A stretch of DNA of 12,764 nucleotides from Firmicutes bacterium UBA1047 (GTDB taxonomy: Bacteria > Bacillota > Clostridia > Tissierellales > Sedimentibacteraceae), in contig DCDU01000135.1 of NCBI GenBank assembly GCA_002316585.1, positions 4,532-17,295 on the forward strand. The letters are read 5' to 3'. The position numbers and the translations under genes were made by a program. The notes beneath the pieces are model-generated. The model was not told the origin of the DNA. It made no database searches and saw nothing but the letters and a program-made list of their open reading frames with translations. Shown one piece after another: positions 1 through 9,380 of the stretch (within the stretch, counting starts at the first letter, position 1; every line of letters starts with the position of its first letter).

Positions 1-549
1 GATAATGTTTTAATCGGGGGAGGTATGATGTATACTTTCCTTAAGGCAAAAGGATATAACATAGGAAAATCTCTTTTGGAAGAAGATAAAATTGATTTGG
101 CAAAAAATATAATTGAAAAAGCCAAATCGAAAAATGTGAATTTATTACTGCCGGTAGATACTGTGGTTGCAAAAGAATTTAAAAATGATACCGAATTCTT
201 CTCAACCGATACCGACAAAATACCTGATGAATATATGGGACTTGATATAGGAGAAAAGACCGTTGAATTATTTATTGAAGCAATAAAAAAATCAAAAACA
301 ATAATTTGGAACGGTCCCTTAGGTGTTTTTGAAATGGATAACTTTGCTAAGGGTACAAATGCCATAGCAAAAGCAATGGCTGATAATCAGGATGCAATAT
401 CCGTTATCGGCGGAGGCGACAGTGCGGCAGCAGTTGAAAAAATAGGATTAGCGGATAAAATTACTCATATTTCCACAGGAGGCGGTGCTTCCTTAGAATT
501 CCTTGAAGGTAAAATATTACCCGGAATTGAAGCAGTAGATAATAAATAG
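1..549 (+). CDS. pgk: Phosphoglycerate kinase, C-terminal part (5' end outside window)
   Basis: Phosphoglycerate kinase moves the acyl phosphate of 1,3-bisphosphoglycerate to ADP, the first ATP-yielding step of glycolysis, in the cytoplasm. The frame is open from base 1, and the residues before the first Met (DNVLIGGG, then [10 protein letters not shown]) match the start of the family's nucleotide-binding domain, so this is a cut gene and not one starting at base 25. About 182 of the usual ~395 residues are present. Visible hallmarks are WNGPLGVFE (followed by a Phe-Ala-Gly-Thr type stretch), the glycine-rich [11 protein letters not shown], and the C-terminal [16 protein letters not shown], which closes over the nucleotide phosphates. 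The stop codon (547-549) overlaps the tpiA ribosome binding site, so the two are probably translated from one mRNA. Identification is secure; only the N-terminal half is unseen. Confidence 0.98.
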   Translation, partial: DNVLIGGGMMYTFLKAKGYNIGKSLLEEDKIDLAKNIIEKAKSKNVNLLLPVDTVVAKEFKNDTEFFSTDTDKIPDEYMGLDIGEKTVELFIEAIKKSKTIIWNGPLGVFEMDNFAKGTNAIAKAMADNQDAISVIGGGDSAAAVEKIGLADKITHISTGGGASLEFLEGKILPGIEAVDNK

Positions 550-559
550 GAGTGATGAA

Positions 560-1312
560 ATGAGAAAACCATTAATTGCAGGTAATTGGAAAATGAACAA
601 TGATGTGGAAGAAAGCCTTAAATTGGCAAGGAGCTTAAAATCTTCGGAATTGGATAAGAATGTTGATGTGTTGATTTGTCCTCCGTTTACGTCTATATAT
701 GCAATAACCGGTGAACTGAAAAATTCATCAATAAAAGTAGGAGCCCAAAACATGCACTTTGAAGACAGCGGTGCCTATACAGGTGAAGTTTCACCTACAA
801 TGTTAAAGAATATGGGTGTTGAATATGTAATAATCGGGCATTCTGAAAGAAGACAGTATTTTGGTGAAACAGATGAAATAATTAATAAAAAAATAAAAGC
901 TTCGTTAAAACACGGTCTAAAGCCGATTCTTTGCGTAGGTGAATCCTTGGAGCAAAGAGAAGCGGGCATTGAAAAGGAAGTTGTAAGAAATCAATTAATA
1001 AATGATTTGGATATGGTCATGAAGGAGGATGCCGTCAATATAGCTGTTGCTTATGAACCTGTTTGGGCAATCGGAACAGGCAGGACAGCTACAAGCGAGC
1101 AGGCAAACGAAATGTCATCATTTATCCGAGCTGTCCTTGCAGATGTTTTTACTGCGGATGCTGCCGATAATATGATTATTCAATACGGAGGCAGCGTAAA
1201 GGCTTCCAATGCCAATGAAATCATGAGTCAATCCAACATAGACGGAGCATTGGTTGGCGGCGCCAGTTTAAAAGCGGATGAATTTATTAAAATTGTTAAT
1301 TTTGGAAAGTAG
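560..1312 (+). CDS. tpiA: Triosephosphate isomerase
   Basis: Interconverts dihydroxyacetone phosphate and glyceraldehyde 3-phosphate in the cytoplasm. The 250-residue length is typical of bacterial TIM barrels. The catalytic set is complete: Asn9 and Lys11 in AGNWKMN, the electrophile His94 in IIGHSERR, and the base Glu166 in AYEPVWAIGTG, which also begins the mobile loop 6. The phosphate-binding GGSVK (210-214) and GALVGGASL (229-237) follow. The ATG at 560 is preceded by AGGAGTGA at 548-555, which overlaps the pgk stop. gpmI follows after 14 nt. The gene order pgk-tpiA-gpmI-eno is the classical Firmicutes glycolytic operon. Nothing is unusual in the protein. Confidence 0.98.
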   Translation: MRKPLIAGNWKMNNDVEESLKLARSLKSSELDKNVDVLICPPFTSIYAITGELKNSSIKVGAQNMHFEDSGAYTGEVSPTMLKNMGVEYVIIGHSERRQYFGETDEIINKKIKASLKHGLKPILCVGESLEQREAGIEKEVVRNQLINDLDMVMKEDAVNIAVAYEPVWAIGTGRTATSEQANEMSSFIRAVLADVFTADAADNMIIQYGGSVKASNANEIMSQSNIDGALVGGASLKADEFIKIVNFGK

Positions 1313-1326
1313 AAAGGTTGTTAAAT

Positions 1327-4163
<2,837 letters not shown>

Positions 4164-4270
4164 ACACACCAATAAGATATAGAGACACAATTCGTTGCGA
4201 ATGACCTACCAGCCATTTTTCTGAAAAAACACTCAGAAAAATGGGGTTAGGGCATCTTTGTTATGCCATT
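4164..4270. repeat. REP-like interspersed repeat, copy 1, behind eno
   Basis: The spacer between eno and the secG promoter contains a block that recurs in inverted orientation ahead of the hydrolase gene. The identical core is 21 bp, at 4239-4259 here and 6870-6890 on the other strand (it includes GGGGTTAGGGCATC). Next to the core lies a hairpin in both copies, and both contain ACACACC nearby. Smaller inverted repeats in this copy are ATTCG/CGAAT (4190-4194/4198-4202) and GGCAT/ATGCC (4251-4255/4263-4267). There is no open reading frame. This layout resembles REP/BIME-type elements moved by REP-associated tyrosine transposases, but no transposase lies in the window. The outer limits are a guess; only the 21-bp core is exact. 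Confidence 0.6.
4213..4244 (+). other. Perfect 12-bp stem-loop in the eno 3' untranslated region
   Basis: CCATTTTTCTGA (4213-4224) pairs exactly with TCAGAAAAATGG (4233-4244) around an 8-nt loop (4225-4232). No U-tract follows on the + strand, so it is not a standard intrinsic terminator. It may protect the 3' end of the glycolytic mRNA, or simply be the structural core of the repeat. The role is inference. Confidence 0.6.
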
Positions 4271-4283
4271 GTTAAAAAATATA

Positions 4284-4312
4284 TTGATTTCATTTATCTT
4301 TGGTGTTATAAT
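4284..4312 (+). promoter_or_regulatory. Sigma-A-type promoter for secG
   Basis: TTGATT (-35, 4284-4289), 17-bp spacer, perfect TATAAT (-10, 4307-4312), with TG one base upstream of the -10 (4304-4305), an extended -10. Transcription would start near 4319 and give a leader of about 30 nt before the secG start. It lies just after the repeat, so secG can be expressed apart from the glycolytic operon. Confidence 0.6.
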
Positions 4313-4350
4313 TTTACTGTTATGCAGATAAAGTAGCAGGAGGTGTTATA

Positions 4351-4581
4351 GTGGAAGTAGTAGTAAGAATTTTTTTGATAATTGCAAGTTTAATATTAAT
4401 TGCAAGTATTTTGCTTCAGTCAGGGAAGTCAGCAGGAATGTCCGGTGAAATTACAGGAGGAGCTGAGTCTATTTGGGGCAAGAATAAAGGAAGAAGTTAC
4501 GAAGGTAAATTAGAGAAAGCTACAGCAGCAGCAGCAATTATATTTGTAGTTGCATCGTTAATTTTAGCGGCGCTTCAATAA
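4351..4581 (+). CDS. secG: Protein translocase subunit SecG
   Basis: SecG is the small, non-essential partner of SecYE in the Sec channel and aids SecA-driven export. The 76-residue protein has two hydrophobic helices (about 4-22 and 57-75) separated by a short polar, glycine-rich loop, the SecG layout. The first helix ends in the family-typical ILLQSGKSAGMSG, followed by a Gly-Gly-Ala-Glu-Ser stretch. It starts with GTG; AGGAGGT at 4338-4344 gives 6-nt spacing. In many Firmicutes secG sits directly before rnr (sometimes with a carboxylesterase between). Here hppA and three other genes intervene. It is bracketed, together with hppA, by the inverted 21-bp repeats. Confidence 0.93.
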   Translation: MEVVVRIFLIIASLILIASILLQSGKSAGMSGEITGGAESIWGKNKGRSYEGKLEKATAAAAIIFVVASLILAALQ

Positions 4582-4659
4582 TATTTTGTAATTTTTTGGG
4601 AATAATGTAAATTAATTATTCTAATATTAGATTAATGTTAGAGTATATTTTAGTGTTCA

Positions 4660-4696
4660 TTAGCGGTTTGTAAACTGCTAAACTGTAAATTATAAA
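4660..4696 (+). promoter_or_regulatory. Possible hppA promoter overlapped by an inverted repeat
   Basis: TTGTAA (4668-4673), 17 bp, TATAAA (4691-4696) form a plausible promoter, with a start near 4703 and a very short leader. A 22-bp inverted repeat (4660-4681; TTAGCGGTTT / AAACTGCTAA, 9 of 10 positions paired plus one G-T) covers the -35 box, the position expected for a repressor operator. It could instead form an RNA hairpin, but it has no U-tract and the loop would be tight. A separate 12-bp palindrome, TCTAATATTAGA, lies at 4620-4631. The rest of the 138-nt spacer is AT-rich without further signals. Confidence 0.35.
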
Positions 4697-4719
4697 TTAC
4701 TATGGAGGAAAAGAAACAA

Positions 4720-6765
4720 ATGAATACTTTAATAATAGCTCCCATAGTGGGAGTTTTAGCGTTACTGTTTGCTTTTTACAAAGCATCAAGTATAAGCAAA
4801 GCAGAACCTGGGAATGAAAGAATGCAGGAAATTGCTTCATATATCCATGAAGGAGCAATGGCATTCCTTGCAAGACAGTATAAATCGGTTGGTATTTTCG
4901 CAATAATTATGTTCTTTATTTTAGGATTTGCAATTAACTGGCCGACTGCAGCAGCATTTGCCGCAGGAGCCTTATGCTCTGCGCTTGCAGGATATTTTGG
5001 AATGACCGTAGCAACTAAAGCAAATGTAAGAACTGCAAATGCAGCAATGAAATCAGGAATGAACAAGGCATTGGATATTGCATTCTCAGGCGGTTCAGTA
5101 ATGGGAATGACGGTTGTAGGTCTTGGTCTTTTGGGAACAGGCTTATTCTGGCTAATTTTTAAAAATGAAAATATTGTAACAGGATTCAGTCTTGGAGCAT
5201 CTTCTATAGCTTTATTTGCACGTGTAGGCGGCGGTATTTATACAAAAGCAGCCGATGTGGGGGCAGATTTGGTTGGTAAGGTTGAATCGGGAATACCGGA
5301 AGATGACCCGAGAAACCCTGCGGTTATAGCAGACAATGTTGGCGATAACGTTGGTGACGTTGCAGGAATGGGTGCCGATTTATTTGAATCATATGTTGGC
5401 TCGATAGTTTCAGCTATTACATTAGGTGTTCTTGCATATAAAAACAGACCCGGTTTTGATGGAACGGAAGGAGTACTATTTGCTCTGTTAATATCAGCTG
5501 TAGGTATTGTAGCTTCTATATTGGGAACAATGTTTGTAAGAGGAAAAGAAGGCTCAAATCCACAAAAAGCTTTAAATATGGGTACATATGCTTCATCATT
5601 AATAGTTATGGTAGCAGCATTCTTCTTAAGCAATTCAATGCTTAAAAGCTTGCTTCCTTTCGGCTCAATCGTGTTTGGCTCTGCAGTAGGTTTAATAATT
5701 GCTAAAATTACGGAAGTATATACTTCAGACGAATATAAATATGTTAAAGAAATCGCCGACCAATCAGAAACAGGCGCAGCTACAACAATTATCAGCGGTT
5801 TGTCCGTTGGTATGCGTTCAACTGCTTATCCCATAATCGTTTTAGCAATTGGCATTATAGGCTCCTATTTAATAGCAGGTTATGACCCTTCTGCAGCAGG
5901 AAGTATAAACGGAACTATGGGATTATACGGTATAGCACTTGCAGCGGTAGGTATGTTGTCAACTACCGGTATGACAGTTGCAGTTGATGCTTACGGACCG
6001 ATTTCCGACAATGCCGGCGGTATAGCCGAAATGTGTGAATTGCCTCATGAAGTAAGAGAAATAACAGATAAATTAGACTCTGTCGGAAATACAACGGCTG
6101 CAATAGGTAAAGGATTTGCAATAGGTTCAGCTGCTTTGACAGCTCTTGCATTATTTGCATCATATACTATGGTTACAGGCATTACATCAATAAGCTTAAC
6201 AGAGCCTACAGTAATGGCAGGTGTGTTCATAGGCGGCATGCTTCCGTTTTTATTCTCTGCAATTACAATGAGTGCGGTTGGTAAGGCAGCATTTTCAATG
6301 ATAGAAGAAGTTAGAAGACAGTTCAGAGAAATGCCGGGCATAATGGAAGGAAAAGATAAGCCGGATTACAGAAGATGCGTTGATATTTCAACATCAGCAG
6401 CATTAAAAGAAATGATTATTCCGGGACTTTTGGCAGTTGTAGTTCCCCTAATAGTTGGATTCGTATTAGGTAAGGAAGCTCTTGGAGGATTACAAGCAGG
6501 CGCATTGGTAACAGGTGTTCTAATGGCAATATTCATGTCAAATGCAGGCGGTGCATGGGACAATGCAAAGAAATATATTGAAGGCGGAACTCACGGCGGA
6601 AAAGGAAGCACAGCTCACAAAGCTGCCGTAGTTGGAGATACTGTAGGAGACCCATTCAAGGATACATCAGGTCCTTCCATCAATATTTTAATCAAGCTGA
6701 TAACTGTTGTATCATTAGTATTTGGACCATTAATCGGAGACGGAATATTGACAATGTTTTTTTAG
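4720..6765 (+). CDS. hppA: K+-dependent, probably Na+-translocating membrane pyrophosphatase
   Basis: Hydrolyses pyrophosphate and uses the energy to pump cations across the membrane. With start ATG 4720 it has 681 residues; GGAGG lies at 4704-4708. An in-frame ATG at 4702 would place that site inside the gene. The many hydrophobic segments fit the family's 16 helices. The catalytic block is intact: [12 protein letters not shown] (176-187), [20 protein letters not shown] (194-213), and near the C-terminus [10 protein letters not shown] and [16 protein letters not shown]. Ala460 and Gly463 in [10 protein letters not shown] mark the K+-dependent subfamily (the K+-independent group has Lys and Thr). 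Glu223 in LFESYVGS is the placement seen in Na+ pumps such as the Thermotoga maritima enzyme; H+ pumps carry this Glu one helix turn later. Whether it also moves H+ cannot be told. A strong terminator follows. Confidence 0.96.
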   Translation: MNTLIIAPIVGVLALLFAFYKASSISKAEPGNERMQEIASYIHEGAMAFLARQYKSVGIFAIIMFFILGFAINWPTAAAFAAGALCSALAGYFGMTVATKANVRTANAAMKSGMNKALDIAFSGGSVMGMTVVGLGLLGTGLFWLIFKNENIVTGFSLGASSIALFARVGGGIYTKAADVGADLVGKVESGIPEDDPRNPAVIADNVGDNVGDVAGMGADLFESYVGSIVSAITLGVLAYKNRPGFDGTEGVLFALLISAVGIVASILGTMFVRGKEGSNPQKALNMGTYASSLIVMVAAFFLSNSMLKSLLPFGSIVFGSAVGLIIAKITEVYTSDEYKYVKEIADQSETGAATTIISGLSVGMRSTAYPIIVLAIGIIGSYLIAGYDPSAAGSINGTMGLYGIALAAVGMLSTTGMTVAVDAYGPISDNAGGIAEMCELPHEVREITDKLDSVGNTTAAIGKGFAIGSAALTALALFASYTMVTGITSISLTEPTVMAGVFIGGMLPFLFSAITMSAVGKAAFSMIEEVRRQFREMPGIMEGKDKPDYRRCVDISTSAALKEMIIPGLLAVVVPLIVGFVLGKEALGGLQAGALVTGVLMAIFMSNAGGAWDNAKKYIEGGTHGGKGSTAHKAAVVGDTVGDPFKDTSGPSINILIKLITVVSLVFGPLIGDGILTMFF

Positions 6766-6782
6766 CATAAACTAAACAATTG

Positions 6783-6808
6783 AGACTTCTCGCAGAGAGG
6801 TCTTTTTT
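6783..6808 (+). terminator. Intrinsic terminator after hppA
   Basis: AGACTTCTC (6783-6791) pairs with GAGAGGTCT (6795-6803) with one G-U pair, around a 3-nt loop GCA, followed by a run of six T from 6803. It lies 17 nt past the hppA stop and separates the secG-hppA transcripts from the downstream operon. Confidence 0.88.
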
Positions 6809-6809
6809 C

Positions 6810-6838
6810 TTGCAGATGTACATTTTAGATGATATAAT
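6810..6838 (+). promoter_or_regulatory. Promoter of the hydrolase-murF-ddl-rnr operon
   Basis: TTGCAG (-35, 6810-6815), 17-bp spacer, perfect TATAAT (-10, 6833-6838), with an extended TG at 6830-6831. It abuts the hppA terminator tail, a common compact arrangement. The start would be near 6845, leaving a leader of about 120 nt that contains the second repeat copy. A TTGACA at 6851-6856 lies downstream but has no convincing -10 at the right distance. Confidence 0.55.
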
Positions 6839-6869
6839 TATTTCTATAAATTGACATATAATAATAGTA

Positions 6870-6910
6870 AAAGATGCCCTAACCCCATTTCTCAGAGGTA
6901 TGGGGACACA
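6870..6910. repeat. REP-like interspersed repeat, copy 2 (inverted), in the operon leader
   Basis: Bases 6870-6890 are the exact reverse complement of 4239-4259 (21 of 21). The adjoining hairpin differs from that of copy 1: CCCCAT (6883-6888) pairs with ATGGGG (6900-6905), with a small inner CTC/GAG pairing (6891-6893/6895-6897), then GGGACACACC. The element would be transcribed as part of the 5' leader of the hydrolase operon. The right border is uncertain; 6911-6945 also has a loose CCTTC/GAAGG pairing. Confidence 0.6.
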
Positions 6911-6965
6911 CCTTCAGTAAAGGGTAAGTCTTTGCGGGCAGAAGGAATGAAGGGGGTTTGTAGAG

Positions 6966-7736
6966 ATGAACATCGATATTGATGGATTGAATATCAACTA
7001 CATATATGAGGGAAAAGGAAAAGATGTGTTGCTGCTGCACGGTTGGGGCTGCAGTATACAAACCATGATGCCGATTTTTAATATATTAAAAAATAGATTC
7101 AGAGTAACAGTACCGGATTTGCCGGGCTTCGGTGAAAGTGACACTCCGAAAAAACCATGGAATTCATATGATTATGCTGAATGCATATACAAATTTGCGG
7201 AAAAACTTAATTTGAAAAAAATAATTATATTTGGCCATTCACATGGAGGAAGAATTTCAATAATACTATCAAGCAAGTATAATTTAGCTGATAAATTAAT
7301 ACTTATAGACAGTGCGGGAATAATTCCCAAACGAACAGCTAAGTATTATATAAAAGTGTATTGGTTTAAATTGTTAAAAAGAATTTATTTATTATTGCCT
7401 TCAGGCAATAAGGAAGAAAAACTGAATAAATTTTACAAAAAATACGGTTCTCGGGACTACAGAGATTCTGACGGAGTCATGCGCCAAACAATGGTTAAGG
7501 TGATAAATGATAACCTGTTAAGCCTGTTAAGGAATATTAAGGTGCCGACATTGCTGATTTGGGGTGAAAATGATGAAGATACGCCTGTTTATATGGGAAA
7601 AATAATGGAAGAAAATATTCCGGACAGCGGGCTTGTAACGTTAAAGGGAGCAGGACACTATTCCTATATTGATAATTACGAGCAGTTCAGGGCAATAATA
7701 AATGTGTTTTTAAAAGATGATAGGAGAGATATATAA
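6966..7736 (+). CDS. Alpha/beta-fold hydrolase
   Basis: A 256-residue cytoplasmic protein without signal peptide or membrane helix. The fold's key points are visible: the oxyanion-hole motif HGWG (25-28), PDLPGFGESD (50-59), the nucleophile elbow GHSHGG with Ser92, the catalytic acid Asp203 in WGENDEDTP, and the catalytic His231 in GAGHYSY. Residues about 120-180 form a basic, aromatic cap that would decide the substrate, which cannot be read from sequence. The start has AGGGGG at 6951-6956, 9 nt away. Its stop overlaps the next start by one base (TAATG at 7734-7738), so it is translationally coupled to the MurF-like gene, and a substrate linked to cell-wall precursors is a reasonable inference. 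B. subtilis also has an esterase gene (yvaK) between secG and rnr, but I cannot claim orthology. Confidence 0.9.
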   Translation: MNIDIDGLNINYIYEGKGKDVLLLHGWGCSIQTMMPIFNILKNRFRVTVPDLPGFGESDTPKKPWNSYDYAECIYKFAEKLNLKKIIIFGHSHGGRISIILSSKYNLADKLILIDSAGIIPKRTAKYYIKVYWFKLLKRIYLLLPSGNKEEKLNKFYKKYGSRDYRDSDGVMRQTMVKVINDNLLSLLRNIKVPTLLIWGENDEDTPVYMGKIMEENIPDSGLVTLKGAGHYSYIDNYEQFRAIINVFLKDDRRDI

Positions 7737-9364
7737 TGCTTATAATGTTTCTTTACATATTATTTTGGTTTGCTTTATGCGGGCTTAAATTAAAGCAAAG
7801 CCTTCATATAATTCAGTTAGAAGGCTACAGCAGTGAGAAATACATAAATTGGGTTGAAATAAATAAGAAAAAAGTACATACAAAACATGATATAATTTAT
7901 GTAGTTAATTTGTTGATTTTCTCAGTATTTATAATTATTAAATCCTTGGGAGAAATAATATCCGCATATACATTGGTATATGCGGCAGTATCATTAATTT
8001 TCATAGTTATTAGTATCTGGTCAAAGGAAGAATATAAAAAGCCTTTAGTTTTCACACCAAGAGCTAAGAGATTGTATGGGATTGCGTTATTGCTTGTCTT
8101 GCTTGATCTTCTGATAACCCTGTTTATTGTTCATATGATTACGAGAGATGTATTTGCATATCTTCCTGTATGGGCGGGAATATTGACAATTATTTATTAC
8201 TTTTCATCATTTTATATGTATGGAGCAAATTTCATAGCAAAACCTATTGAAAATAATATAAATAAAAAATACTATGAAGCTGCTTCCGAAAAAATAAGGA
8301 ATATGGATGTTACCTCGATAGGAATAACAGGCAGCTATGGAAAAACCAGCACTAAGTTTATCACTGCCGCTATCTTAAGCGAAAAATGCAAAGTATTGAA
8401 TACACCTGAAAGCTATAACACACCCATGGGGATAAGCAAGGTAATCAATAATCAGCTGACTTCAGATTATAATGTTTTTATAGCTGAGCTTGGTGCTACT
8501 AAATCAAAAGATATTGATGAAGTAGCAAAGCTTACAAATCCCAAAATAGGTATTATAACATCCATAGGACCGTGTCATTTAGAAACATTTAAATCGATTG
8601 ACAATATTATGAGGACAAAATATGAATTGATTGAAAATTTGCCTGACGACGGAACAGCAATATTTAATTACGACAATGAGTATGTAAGGAAATTGGCTGA
8701 CAAAACATTTAAAGCAAAGCTTCTGTACGGTATTGACAATATTGAAGAAACAGATATATTCGCAACAAATATACATGTTGACAGCAATGGCTCTTCTTTT
8801 TCATTATGCATAAACAGCTTAGGAACTATCGACTGCAATACCAAGCTGTTAGGTGAACATAATATACTAAATATTTTAGCGGGTGCGGCTGTTGCATCAG
8901 TTTTAGGGCTGTCTTTGAAGGAAATAGCCGATGGAATTTCAAAGCTGAAAGCTGTAGAGCACAGACTTCAGCTTATAGACCATGGAACAGGTGTATTGGT
9001 TATAGATGATGCATTTAATTCTAACCCAGACGGAGCAAAGGCCGCACTGAATGTACTTAATTCATTTACAGACAGAAGAAAAATAATAGTAACGCCGGGA
9101 ATGGTTGAGCTAGGTGATTTGGAAGTTACAGAAAACTATAAATTCGGAGAAAATATTGCAAGTGTATGCGATGTTGCAATATTGGTAGGGAGAAAACGCA
9201 CTCTTCCCATTTATGAGGGAATTAAAAAGCATAGCTTTAATGAAGATAATTTGTATGTGGTTAATTCATTAAATGAAGCTACAGAAATATTGAAAACACT
9301 GACAAAAGTTAATGATGTGGTTCTTTTTGAAAATGATTTGCCTGACACATACGATGAAAAATAA
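7736..9364 (+). CDS. Membrane-anchored MurF-like Mur ligase
   Basis: A 542-residue protein with two parts. Residues 1-165 hold about five hydrophobic helices (near 2-18, 53-74, 77-95, 114-134, 142-163); basic loops at 18-51 and 96-113 predict an N-out, C-in topology with the enzyme in the cytoplasm. Residues 190-542 are the Mur ligase ATPase and C-terminal domains: P-loop GITGSYGKTSTK (Lys203), NTPMGISKVI (228-237), ELGA (Glu251), HLETF (281-285), Lys295 as the likely carbamylated lysine, GEHNILN (373-379), EHRLQ (408-412), IDDAFNSNP (423-431) and TPGMVELGD (453-461). The last segments resemble MurF most. The usual MurF N-terminal domain, which binds UDP-MurNAc-tripeptide, is absent. Coupling to a ddl gene fits transfer of a D-Ala-D-Ala-type dipeptide. 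Other Mur-fold membrane ligases such as PgsB/CapB are alternatives. AGGAGAG at 7722-7728 precedes the ATG. Confidence 0.88.
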   Translation: MLIMFLYILFWFALCGLKLKQSLHIIQLEGYSSEKYINWVEINKKKVHTKHDIIYVVNLLIFSVFIIIKSLGEIISAYTLVYAAVSLIFIVISIWSKEEYKKPLVFTPRAKRLYGIALLLVLLDLLITLFIVHMITRDVFAYLPVWAGILTIIYYFSSFYMYGANFIAKPIENNINKKYYEAASEKIRNMDVTSIGITGSYGKTSTKFITAAILSEKCKVLNTPESYNTPMGISKVINNQLTSDYNVFIAELGATKSKDIDEVAKLTNPKIGIITSIGPCHLETFKSIDNIMRTKYELIENLPDDGTAIFNYDNEYVRKLADKTFKAKLLYGIDNIEETDIFATNIHVDSNGSSFSLCINSLGTIDCNTKLLGEHNILNILAGAAVASVLGLSLKEIADGISKLKAVEHRLQLIDHGTGVLVIDDAFNSNPDGAKAALNVLNSFTDRRKIIVTPGMVELGDLEVTENYKFGENIASVCDVAILVGRKRTLPIYEGIKKHSFNEDNLYVVNSLNEATEILKTLTKVNDVVLFENDLPDTYDEK

Positions 9365-9380
9365 AATCATGGAGGGAGTT

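Noticed and set aside
1318..1326. TTG start for gpmI giving three extra residues
   Set aside because: It directly abuts the AAAGG site, with no spacing. ATG 1327 has 9-nt spacing and gives the family-typical N-terminus.
4213..4256. Hairpin behind eno as an intrinsic terminator
   Set aside because: The stem is perfect but no U-run follows on either strand, so it is listed as a stem-loop of the repeat instead.
4598..4624. AT-rich inverted repeats after secG (GAATAAT / ATTATTC) as a secG terminator
   Set aside because: The stem is almost pure A/T, thermodynamically weak, and has no U-tract after it. The T-run at 4592-4597 precedes rather than follows the stem.
4702..4719. ATG at 4702 as the hppA start
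   Set aside because: It overlaps the GGAGG that should act as ribosome binding site and would add a polar MEEKKQ before the first helix. ATG 4720 fits better, although its 11-nt spacing is slightly long.
5238..5633. 131-residue open frame on the - strand inside hppA
   Set aside because: It is a shadow of the strongly conserved hppA frame, with no ribosome binding site and no recognisable protein features. The other minus-strand frames (such as 10824-11183 and 4776-5066) were dismissed for the same reason.
6879..7061. 60-residue minus-strand frame across the leader and hydrolase start
   Set aside because: It overlaps the repeat and the hydrolase coding start, has no ribosome binding site and no recognisable features.
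9312..9380. Upstream ATG for ddl overlapping the MurF-like gene
   Set aside because: It adds 23 residues unlike any Ddl N-terminus. GGAGG at 9371-9375 points to ATG 9381, where MKKSIGIIIGGK begins as the family does.
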